From assembly GCA_963971405.1 (NCBI GenBank), contig OZ020488.1, forward strand, positions 44,250,888-44,314,887: 64,000 bases of DNA, written 5' to 3'. Positions 54,813 to 63,785 of the stretch are shown here, one piece after another. A program made the translations under genes and the position numbers. Source of the DNA: Psococerastis gibbosa. Its lineage: Eukaryota; Arthropoda; Insecta; Psocodea; Psocidae. The first letter of the stretch is position 1. Each line of letters begins with the position of its first letter. Below the pieces are notes generated by a model that did not search any database, was not told the origin of the DNA, and saw only the letters and a program-made list of their open reading frames with translations.

Positions 54813-55065
54813 AGCCTCGTCTGGCAATCATCATGGCAATTCGGACCTTGGAGACAGCTGCTCTGAAAAGGGAAATCGTGCTCTTGCCAAACCACTGCCT
54901 CAGGTTTTTCAAGCAGTATGTTCTTCTTCTGCCGGGACTCTTCAGTCCTTCCTTTCCTCGGATTATAACATGCAGAAGGTGATATTTTTCATTTCTCACA
55001 ACATGGCCCAAGTATGTTAGTTTCCGTTTCTTAACCGTCAGCAGTAACACGGCTTCTGTATGCCT
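54813..55065 (-). pseudogene. LINE family B C-terminal end
   Basis: Minus strand: AVLLLTVKKRKLTYLGHVVR, NEKYHLLHVIIRGKEGLKSP, GRRRTYCLKNLRQWFGKSTI, SLFRAAVSKVRIAMMI: the cleanest copy of this family, open for about 85 codons. It is preceded (minus strand) by a tRNA-like segment. Confidence 0.8.
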
Positions 55066-55071
55066 GACCAA

Positions 55072-55155
55072 AGCCAGGCCAGGTGGATCAATTTTATCGA
55101 ACTTCGACCTTCCATTTCTCAGTCTAGTGCCCTATCAGCTGGACCACTAAGTAGT
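55072..55155 (-). mobile_element. tRNA-like SINE head
   Basis: Minus strand TTAGTGGTCCAGCTGATAGG, GCACTAGACTGAGAAATGG and GGTCGAAGTTCGATAAAATT have tRNA-like A- and B-box spacing. It lies immediately 5' of the LINE B end, so either a SINE/LINE chimera or adjacent insertions. Not a functional tRNA: the acceptor and T stems do not pair well. Confidence 0.5.
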
Positions 55156-55161
55156 CCAGAC

Positions 55162-55339
55162 CAAGGTCGTAGCCAATGGGGGGTTCATTGGGGTTCAACC
55201 CCCCCCCCCCCCCCGAAATGAAATGGCTTGACACTAAATAGAATCGGATTTTGAGAGGAAAAATAAAGACTACTATGTCATATCCAATGAAATTTCTGAA
55301 ACCCCCCCCCCCCCAAACAAAATCCTGGCTACGGCCTTG
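55162..55339. mobile_element. hAT-like MITE, CAAG family, 178 bp, perfect 8 bp TSD
   Basis: Left CAAGGTCGTAGCCA, right TGGCTACGGCCTTG. Flanks 55154-55161 and 55340-55347 are both GTCCAGAC. Poly-C runs adjoin both ends, as in 26832-27273; GAAATGAAATGGCTTGACAC is also found near 28220 in the other orientation. Confidence 0.84.
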
Positions 55340-55347
55340 GTCCAGAC

Positions 55348-55764
55348 CCACAATTTCATCCAAAATGATTTGAACTCCTTCCTCAAGATAACCACACCAA
55401 TCATTTTATTTTATTATTTTAAATCAAATTCAATCATTGTGGCCAATCTGTGCTAGAAACAGGTACATTGATAAGTAATGTCTTAAAATATTTCAAAGAT
55501 TGGATACTTCATGAGATTTTCAATTTTTTCACTTATGTAAATAAATGAAATAAATAATTAATTGCGTTTAATACGTCAACAACAGAATAAACGGATCCAG
55601 CAACGAAGACATTTACATATACAACATAGCAATTTACAACATAAAAATATTTAAGATTTAAATTAAAAGTAATTAAGCGTTAAGCAATCGTCAATTCATA
55701 AAGCCCCGTAAACAAATTTTAAAAAGAGGTATAGTCTGGAAAGGGGGTCTAGTTCACCGTATTC
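55348..55764. other. No gene seen
   Basis: AT-rich unmatched spacer. Confidence 0.4.
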
Positions 55765-56267
55765 GTTAATATGGCTTTTCCCCTTCTTCTTCTGTAGTTG
55801 CAATCTAGCGATTGGTTTGCAGCAAATCTTTCCACTTCCTTCTCCACTCCTCCCTGTCTTGGGCCGTTCTCTTGAGTTCCAAGTAGGTTCCGCATCTCAT
55901 ATCTTTCTTGAGGTTTTCTGCGTACGCCTTCCTTGGTCGCCCTCTTGCATTGGTGCCTTCGATTGTGCCTTCTATTATGGTGCTTAAGAGTCCTTCCTGT
56001 CTGATCAGGTGACCCATCCATTTTGCTCTTCTCACCGAAATGGAGGCAATTAGGTATCTTTTATCATTTATCCTTTGAAGTACCTCTTCATTCGTTATGC
56101 GGTCTCTCCAAGATATTTTCATCATTCCCCTATAGCTCCACATTTCGAAAGCCTCCAGCTTCTTTTTGCTTCTTTCGTGTATGCACCATGTCTCACAGCC
56201 ATAAGGCAGTATCCTCCATACTAGTGATTTAAGCAGTCTTTTCCCCTTCAGTTTGTCTCATATGAGT
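55765..56267 (-). pseudogene. LINE family A RT C-terminus, best-preserved copy
   Basis: About 155 codons open on the minus strand. In order: VWRILPYGCETW, ERSKKKLEAFEMWSYRGMMK, ISWRDRITNEEVLQRINDKR, SVRRAKWMGHLIRQ, TNARGRPRKAYAENLKKDM, LELKRTAQDREEWRRKWKDL, stop, then a GAAGAAGAAG-like tail. This is the standard module after the RT palm and thumb in several LINE clades; RT catalytic motifs and endonuclease lie upstream and are missing, with a stop at about 56268. It was transcribed and inserted as a 5'-truncated copy. Confidence 0.85.
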
Positions 56268-58501
56268 AAATCAGAAAAATCCAATATTCTTTTTTTGGAC
56301 AAAATCAGATCTCACAGGAAATATTAATCCCCCAGACTACCGAACTAGAATATATACAGTATCCGCTAAGGAACTAAGCAACAAAGAAAAATATGTAAAC
56401 ATATGAGTTCATAAATACATACTGTATATAGGATATAGTAGCATAGCGACTCAAGTGCCTTCTTTTTATCAGATATGTTTTAAAGAGAAGTAAGAGACTT
56501 CAGAAAGCCAAATGAATCCGACGAGCAAAGTGACAGATGAGATATTATATGTGTGGCTCACTCGGAATCCCCGGCTGCCCCCCCCCCCCCAATCAATGGG
56601 GGAGCCTCCATTTCCGACCCCCGACCCCCTGGAAGTGTCTTAAGACACGATTTACAGACTCTTTTCATCATTTTCTTTCAGCCATTTCAAAATTTTCTCC
56701 ATTGCCTGCATGCTGCTCCTCTTATTCTATTATCGTACATATTTATTTCATTTTCATGGGCAAATAAACTGAATTGAAAACCAGGGGCTGAGGCCTACGG
56801 TTCCCACGAAAATAATTATATTATATTTTTAAGTAGATAATTAAAGTGACTCCGATCATACCCTGTATAAATTGTAAAACAAAGTATTTATTTTCAGATT
56901 CTGCGAGATTCCAAGTTTCCAAAAATTCTTTTACACTCTAATAATCGTCGTTAACGATTCATCAGAACCCCCCAAGTATTCCCTTTTAAATTTTGCAAAT
57001 TAAGCAATAATCCCGTGGTCTTCGAAATTATTCGACCAAATTTTAAAGCCCTCGGATAACTTTTATTAATGTCGTATACCTACAGTACACGTAAAATACC
57101 TACGGTAAGCGAAAATTAGAAAATCATAGGGAAAACCCTGAAAAAGTAAAGTGAGTACAAAATTGATTTTAACTTGATGAAGAAAATTGTGTTTTTCTTT
57201 CACAGTCTAAAAGTATTCATGTTAAAATAATCGAAAGAGCGATTCATGTTTACCTTGGAACCCATAATGGGCATTTCTTTATTAAGACGCAGCTTCTTGA
57301 AATCTGAGAATTTCTAAATTTCTTTGAAATTTCATTTTGGAATCTTTTTAAATAAGGGGGTGGCGGGGGGAGGGGTAGGAAGTAGGGGTAGAAATATGCG
57401 GCGTAATTACAAAAACTACATTCCCCAGGAGAAAAGGCACCGAGTCTGTACCTAATTAGTTTTTACTCTTGACGTACCTTGTATCATTTTTGGGGGAAAT
57501 TATGCCTTAATTTAGTGTGAACTGGTTTTCCATCAATGACTACTTACAACACTTCCTTCTGGCTGTCTCTAAAGGAAGCTTCAGGATTTTTCGTCAGTGG
57601 GGGGTGACATTAGGCTTTCAGGCCAAAGTGAAGTTGACTTGTTATCACTCCACTACCTATCGTCTCTACTTTGGGCCTTCCATGGACGAATACGGAGGGA
57701 ACAGCAAATAATTCCCCCCCCCCCCCAAAAAAAAAAAAATTTAGTAAATCTGTTGTATGATAATTTATGTCGGTCGAAATTAATCGATATATTGTTTCTA
57801 TCGTGTATAAAGCCTTTGTGAGTATTTTTGGTTGCGTGTGAATTGTACTGTCCCATTGTAAGTGTCATCGATGTTGACCTGTTCTGTTGATGGCTCATAC
57901 AAAGGCTAGTATATGTACTATGTAGTATTATGTATGTTTGTTCTGAAAACACCTTGCTACTCACTCACTTTGAACCATCTGTTCCAGGATAGAACATAAA
58001 AGATTATGGAAACAGTTCAAGTTGCTTTAGACCATCCCCCTATATTAAAAATTATTGTGAGACGATATCAGGGTATTGGGTCCGATTTCTCAGTTGAACC
58101 GACCCCCTCGAACACATATATAATAATTCAAATATTCCCATTTAATCTTGGAATTCCTTGCATTAAGGGCTACATTAATCTTGCAAATTGCGGGCCCCCT
58201 CCCCGTCATATATAAGAACACACCCCTGCCTCCCCCACCCCTCCCTTAGCGTCAAACTCTTGTCCAGACATTCTGTTGCGTAATATTAATTTATTGATTT
58301 GGAATTGTGTCCTGTTGTTTACACGTCAGAATTACTCGTTGCGTTTAGAGTGATTTTATGTTTCTATTTTTAATCTTTCTGGTAATGTACTAGGTATATA
58401 TCTTCTAAAGCATTTAAGGAACAGTTTTCATAATATTTTGTTGACAAGGAATGGCTGTGGGTATTTGACGAAATTAATTAATTTTTCACGTTCCACGGTC
58501 A
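56268..58501. other. No gene seen
   Basis: 57590-57640 (CAGGCCAAAGTGAAGTTGAC) resembles the reverse complement of 35035-35080 in SINE 4, so an old fragment. Poly-C at 56579-56590 and 57714-57726. ORFs up to 103 codons lack domains. Confidence 0.38.
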
Positions 58502-58660
58502 CAAGGCCGTACCCAGGAGGGGGGGGGGTACAAGGGGTTCTGACCCCCTCCGAAATAAAAGGGCTCTACACTGGATAGAATGGACATTCAATAATAAAAT
58601 GCGCTTTAAAAAATTGTTAATATTTGTGGACCCCCCAACCAAAACCTGGACACGGCCTTG
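58502..58660. mobile_element. hAT-like MITE, CAAG family, 159 bp
   Basis: Left CAAGGCCGTACCCAGGAGG, right CCTGGACACGGCCTTG. Flanks CACGGTCA and CACTGCCA agree at 6 of 8 positions, an aged duplication. Poly-G/C next to each end. Confidence 0.72.
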
Positions 58661-58794
58661 CACTGCCACAAATATGAAAGAGCATGATCAAATGAACCAT
58701 TTCATTCCATAAGACAATGCATAATTTAAAAAAAAAATAAAGTAATTGGTTCACTGTGTAATTAGTTTTATTCTTTAACTGTAATTTTTTAAAC

Positions 58795-59000
58795 TTTAAC
58801 ATTTTTTTCTATTTTAATTTTAATTTAATTGTAATTTAGGAGTAATTTTAGAATTCATTAATATTAGGATTAGACTTGATTTTAAGATTAGATTGAGGGG
58901 CCCATCATGGGAATGCCCAAAGGTGCCCCTCTGAACTACAAAAACTAACAAATTGTGCATCAAAAGAGTAAAAAATATATTTGAATTTGAATTTATAAAA
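58795..59000 (+). mobile_element. Probable LINE 3' UTR (family J) with hairpin
   Basis: GAGGGGCCCATCATGGG and GCCCAAAGGTGCCCCTC form a GC-rich stem in AT-rich sequence, and the segment ends in TATTTGAATTTGAATTTA and an A run, a short-repeat tail as in LINEs. No coding part. Confidence 0.45.
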
Positions 59001-59539
59001 AAAAATCAAGCTTCAGATTGAAACTATCTATCCCCTACTATCCCCTCCACTCACCACTACATGGGCAGGAAGTCCTCTTTAGAGCAAATGTTGACAAACT
59101 AAGCAGATAAGCACATCCATCCGAGGAAATCATAAGGGTTGTTTACGGAAACTTGGTCGAGCAGTGTGAGCGCGCGCTAGGGACCGACAGATATCAGCTC
59201 TAAATGTATTATGACTTCCACTAGAACAACATTCGCAAGTCCCAAAGTCGGACAATCTATTGATTAAAATGCTGCTAAGCTCTTAAAACAAATGAAGCAC
59301 TCACGGGAACTGTTAGAAGATGGGGCTGAGACTGTATGGGTGTGACTGACAGTCGGGTTTTCTAAGGTTTCAAGGTAGAATAATTTTACCCTGTTAAGGA
59401 TGTGTTATTCTGTGACATTTGCTTAGAAGATTATGGAGGAGTTGGGGTGTGATAAGGGGGGGGGGGGGGTTTCGGACGTTATGTTTGAGTTAATTGAAAT
59501 TATGAGGCTGAAATAAGGTTTAGATCGTGGGTTGGAACC
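59001..59539. other. No gene seen
   Basis: G13 run at 59457-59469; nothing else. Confidence 0.4.
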
Positions 59540-59665
59540 CCGCCGAGCTTCTATGTTCTCCTTCAGTTGATCGATGATCCTTCTTCGGCCGTCCTCATCT
59601 ATTGGTTCCTTCCACTGTGCCCTAAGTGATGGTGTGTGCCAGATACACTGTGCACTGTGCACTGT
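59540..59665 (-). pseudogene. LINE family A fragment
   Basis: Minus strand GGCACACACCATCACTTAGG, GTGGAAGGAACCAATAGATG and ATCGATCAACTGAAGGAGAA match 2990-3090 of the degraded LINE A copy. Confidence 0.6.
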
Positions 59666-59739
59666 ACATTACCAAAAATAAGCTATCTTCCTATAATTTT
59701 TTTTTAACAATTAGTCTAACTGAGTCACTTCACCTCTCT

Positions 59740-59950
59740 TTTTTTCCTTGCCCAGTAACCCCGGACAAGGTGCAACATATTTAAAAAAAAAAATACCACA
59801 TGTAACTATCACACTTCTCACTTCCGCTTACCGAGAATTTAATAATAAGAATAATAATACAGTCTTTATTGAAAAAAATGTAGATGTACAGCGAGATAGT
59901 GCGAGATACAACCTATGGCCCTCTTTTACACCTAACTGTACATATCAACG
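59740..59950 (-). mobile_element. LINE family H 3' UTR, copy c
   Basis: Minus strand, 5' to 3': TACAGTTAGGTGTAAAAGAG, GGCCATAGGTTG, TTTTTTTCAATAAAGACTGT, (ATT)n, CTCGGTAAGCGGAAG, TATGTTGCACC, then the terminal hairpin and A7, GAGAGGTGAAGTG. This copy joins the AATAAA block (also at 19790-19945) to the hairpin end, so both belong to one 3' UTR. Confidence 0.7.
59746..59770 (-). other. LINE H 3'-terminal stem-loop, copy c
   Basis: CCTTGTCCGG-GGTTA-CTGGGCAAGG: ten pairs, two of them G-U in RNA. Pairing is kept although the 3' strand differs from copies a and b at stem positions. Confidence 0.7.
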
Positions 59951-60029
59951 ATAGTTTAATTGAAATATTTGTAAATAATAAACTATCGTACATTCATACC
60001 GAAAATAAGTCATGCCTTGTATGACATTT

Positions 60030-60072
60030 AGAGTAGTGGTACAGACTCTGACTTTCACCGGAAAGGTTAGTA
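60030..60072 (+). mobile_element. SINE family 1 head fragment
   Basis: GAGTAGTGGTACAGACTCTG and ACTTTCACCGGAAAGGTTAG match the tRNA-like head of 1932-2153 (minus strand). No body follows. Confidence 0.55.
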
Positions 60073-60372
60073 GAGTAGAAAGGGGGTTTCTGGCGCTTAT
60101 CCCACCCCCCGTCGTGCTATCCCATCTATCCCCCGCGGGTGGTCTATCTATTTTTGTGTGTTACCCCTCGTGGGTGGTCTGAGGTTCTGGCGCTTACCCC
60201 CCCCCGTCGAGCTACCCCATCTACCCCACCCCCCGTCATGCTACCCCTCGTGGGTGGTCTGAGGTTCTGGCGCTTATCCCCCCCCCCCATCGAGACCCGT
60301 GGGTGGTCTTTCTATGGCACTATGATTGTTTTTTTTTTGTATAATTACTAATTTGTGAGACACAGAGTTATA

Positions 60373-60417
<45 letters not shown>

Positions 60418-60666
60418 GGTGTTAATTGAATTAAAACGGGACTTACCCCACCCCCCCGTCGAGCTATCCCATCTACCCATCATGCTACCCCTCGTGGGTG
60501 GTCTGAGGTTCTGGCGCTTACCCCACCCCCCGTCGAGCTACCCCTCGTGGGTGGTCTGAGGTTCTGGCGCTTATCCCCCCCGTCGTGACCCGTGGGTGGT
60601 CTTTCTATGGCACCATGATCGTTTTTTTTTTTTTTTATAATTACTAATTTGTGAGATAGAGTTATA

Positions 60667-60697
<31 letters not shown>

Positions 60698-60790
60698 TTT
60701 TTATGGTGTAATTGAATTAAAACATTTCTTTCTTCTTCTTCTTTCTTCTTCGTGGGTGGTCTTTCTATGGCACTATGATTGTTTTTTTTT
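60073..60790. repeat. Composite tandem repeat, GTGGGTGGTC array
   Basis: CTCGTGGGTGGTCTGAGGTT, CTGGCGCTTA, CCCC runs and GTCGAGCTACCCCATCTACC alternate at least five times. Two larger units of about 300 bp (around 60235-60425 and 60540-60725) share GTGGGTGGTCTTTCTATGGC, GTATAATTACTAATTTGTGA, poly-T and TAATTGAATTAAAAC. Poly-T at about 60373-60414 and (TA)n at 60664-60690. Confidence 0.82.
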
Positions 60791-60800
60791 TATAACCCAG

Positions 60801-61125
60801 GTAAACATAAGCTAAATATAGGCCTAGACACCCGTAGTATTTAAAAACCTTAAAATAAATTAATATAAATTTTTTTTTTATCAGCTATATTTACATCGAT
60901 GAACACGCTTGAGCTAATGCATAATGTTTAGTACACTACATTGAGTAAACATAAGCTAAATATAGACGCCCATAGTATTTAAAGACCGTAAAATAAATTA
61001 ATATAAGTTTTTTCTTAATTATTTATTATCAGCTAAATTTACATCGATGACCACGCTTGAGCTAATGCATAATGTTAAGTACACTACAATAAGTAAACAT
61101 AAGCTAAATATAGACACCCATAGTA
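60801..61125. repeat. About 146 bp tandem array, left copy
   Basis: GTAAACATAAGCTAAATATA starts units at 60801, 60945 and 61093 (spacing 144, 148). Each unit includes ACCCATAGTATTTAAA, AAAATAAATTAATATAA, TTTACATCGATGA-CACGCTT and GAGCTAATGCATAATGTT. The same array is present in reverse orientation at 63786-64000. Confidence 0.85.
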
Positions 61126-61489
61126 TGGCACTGGCTATGGCACACTTATTCTCCGAAATATGCTATGAACTCAATGGAATAACTGTTGATCATGTGCGAA
61201 ACCCTGTGCGAATGATTTCTTCAAGTGAAAAACCACGGTTTGCTATTATTGGCTTCCAAGCAGCACGAGCAGATGATATTTGAAAGACGCTACTGCCTTC
61301 GATCAATGTGCTGTACGACAAATGCAACTATTCCTCGGCTCAGAATGCTATCCATACCATCCGCTACAGGCGAACTTCAACAAAAAGGTTGTTGCTGTAT
61401 TGTATGAACATTTTCTCAATTTCCGGAAACAATACTACATGCAGGATGAAGCATCCCCGAACGTTTCCCGGGTCATTATCGCATTATAG
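61107..61489 (+). pseudogene. Broken double-jelly-roll major capsid protein fragment, Polinton/adintovirus-like
   Basis: Two frames carry one degraded protein. The first (ATG 61125 or upstream to the stop at 61281) has YELNGITVDHVRNP and SSEKPRFAIIGFQAARADD. After a frame change near 61280 the second runs to the stop at 61487-61489 with DATAFDQCAVRQMQLFLGSE, CYPYHPLQANFN and LYEHFLNFRKQYY. These blocks match my recollection of insect-genome proteins annotated with a double-jelly-roll domain, the major capsid protein of Polinton/Maverick elements and adintoviruses. From memory of the family, the N-terminal block and the PRF-IIGFQ block are normally far apart, so an internal deletion is likely besides the frameshift; the C-terminus is also missing. 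Not functional. It lies at the inner edge of an inverted tandem array. Alternative: an unrelated mobile-element protein. Confidence 0.55.
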
Positions 61490-61742
61490 ATATGTCTTAG
61501 GTTTAAAAGTTTGTTTTAAGTGATTGTATGTAAAGACATTGATTTCTTTTAAAATATGTGTATTATAAAATTTGTATATCATAAAATGGTTTACATTCGT
61601 TTAGCTCATGGTCATTATTGTATTATAGATAAGTCTTAGGCTTAAAAGCTTGTTTTAAGTGATTGTATGAAAAGACATTGATTTCTTTTAAAATATGTGT
61701 ATTATAAAATTTGTATATCATAAAATGGTTTACATTCATTTA
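61481..61742. repeat. 129 bp direct duplication
   Basis: GGTCATTAT(C/T)G-CATTATAGATA, then TTGTTTTAAGTGATTGTATG and AATATGTGTATTATAAAATT, begin at 61481 and 61610; only about 8 differences. The first unit contains the stop of the capsid fragment. Confidence 0.85.
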
Positions 61743-61935
61743 CAATAGTTGATGTACAATACCAGTTAAAGGTACATATTCATATAAGCAGTCGCTGATG
61801 AGTAGACAGTCCCTTTATTTGCCATGCAGACAACCCTTTATATATTGGAGTGCATAAGGTCGGTGGCCATTTCAGTCCCCCTCGCATTAAGATTATGACA
61901 CATCGCTATTAATTCAGGTACGCCGATATAATAAG

Positions 61936-63664
61936 TGCACTCAGCATCTTAAAAGAAATGTATTAATCCCACAATAGGTGTTCAATATACCCACCAGCCG
62001 TGTTTATAAAAATGAATTTTCAATAATCCCAACTAAGTCTCAGTTTCTCACAATAGGTGTGCAATATACCAGGCAGTCGTGTTTTCTATGTTAGATTTAG
62101 TTACATTGGGCTAGGACAGGTTAAGTTATAATATTAGGCTAGGTTAAATTTTTATATCAAGTTAGGGATAGGTTACATTGGATTAGGATAGGCCAGATTA
62201 GGTTACATTGGGTTAGGTTAGCTGTTTACCTAGATTAAATTCATCATTTTTTTAACAAAAATATTTTTATATCAAATAAATATGATGTTAAGTTAGGTTA
62301 CATTGAATTAGGATAGGTTAGATTAGGTTACATTGGATTAGGATAGGCCAGATTACGTTACATTGGGTTAGGTTAGCTGTTTACCTAGATTAAATTCATC
62401 ATTTTTTTAACAAAAATATTTTTATATCAAATAAATATGATGTTAAGTTAGGTTACATTGAATTAGGATAGGTTAGATTAGGTTACATTGGGTGCAATAT
62501 ACCAGGCAGTCGTGTTTTCTATGTTAGATTTAGTTACATTGGGCTAGGACAGGTTAAGTTATAATATTAGGCTAGGTTAAATTTTTATATCAAGTTAGGG
62601 TAGGTTACTTTGGATTAGGATAGGCCAGATTAGGTTACATTGGGTTAGGTTAGCTGTTTACCTAGATTAAATTCATCATTTTTTTTTTTAACAAAAATAT
62701 TTTTTATATCAAATAAATATAATGTTAAGTTAGGTTACATTGAATTAGGATAGGTTAGATTAGGTTACATTGGATTAGGATAGGCCAGATTAGGTTACAT
62801 TGGATTAGGTTAGCTGTTTACCTAGATTACATTCATCATTTTTGTTAAAAAAAAAAATGATGAATTTAATCTAGGTAAACAGCTAACCTAACCCAATGTA
62901 ACCTAATCTGGCCTATCCTAATCCAAAGTAACCTACCCTAACTTGATATAAAAATTTAACCTAGCCTAATATTATAACTTAACCTGTCCTAGCCCAATGT
63001 AACTAAATCTAACATAGAAAACACGACTGCCTGGTATATTGCACCCAATGTAACCTAATCTAACCTATCCTAATTCAATGTAACCTAACTTAACATCATA
63101 TTTATTTGATATAAAAATATTTTTGTTAAAAAAATGATGAATTTAATCTAGGTAAACAGCTAACCTAACCCAATGTAACGTAATCTGGCCTATCCTAATC
63201 CAATGTAACCTAATCTAACCTATTATTAATGGCTTGTTTGTGGCTAACTCAACCTATCCTTACCCAATGTAACCTAATCTAACCTATCCTAATTCAATGT
63301 AACCTAACTTAACATCATATTTATTTGATATAAAAATATTTTTGTTAAAAAAAATGATGAATTTAATCTAGGTAAACAGCTAACCTAACCCAATGTAACC
63401 TAATCTGGCCTATCCTAATCCAATGTAACCTACCCTAACTTGATATAAAAATTTAACCTAGCCTAATATTATAACTTAACCTGTCCTAGCCCAATGTAAC
63501 TAAATCTAACATAGAAAACACGACTGCCTGGTATATTGCACACCCATTGTGAGAAACTGAGACTTAGTTGGGATTATTGAAAATTCATTTTTATAAACAT
63601 GGCTGGTGGGTATATTGAACACCTATTGTGGGATTAATACATTTCTTTTAAGATACTGAGTGCA
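61936..63664. repeat. 1.73 kb near-palindrome
   Basis: Left outer edge TGCACTCAGCATCTTAAAAG faces right CTTTTAAGATACTGAGTGCA. CTCAGTTTCTCACAATAGGT faces ATTGTGAGAAACTGAG; the turning point is near 62846 (CATCATTTTTGTTAAAAAAA). Arms of about 910 and 815 bp differ by inserted or deleted subrepeats. The inner part consists of AGGTTACATTGGGTTAGGTT-type words and the block GCTGTTTACCTAGATTAAAT repeated several times per arm. TTAGG words are frequent but not in tandem register, so it is not a plain insect telomere repeat. Confidence 0.88.
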
Positions 63665-63785
63665 ACGCCGAGTCCCACCCTTACCGTCTATCATTCGTGG
63701 GTAGTCCACTGTTTCAAATTAGGTAATTAATATGTGCATTATTCAATGGCGCTCACCCTCACTGGTCTATCTATCCCTGTCTCCC

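Noticed and set aside
62100-63540. Insect telomeric array (TTAGG)n
   Set aside because: TTAGG words are frequent but interspersed with ACATTGG and ATAGG in longer blocks and the region is palindromic; no tandem register.
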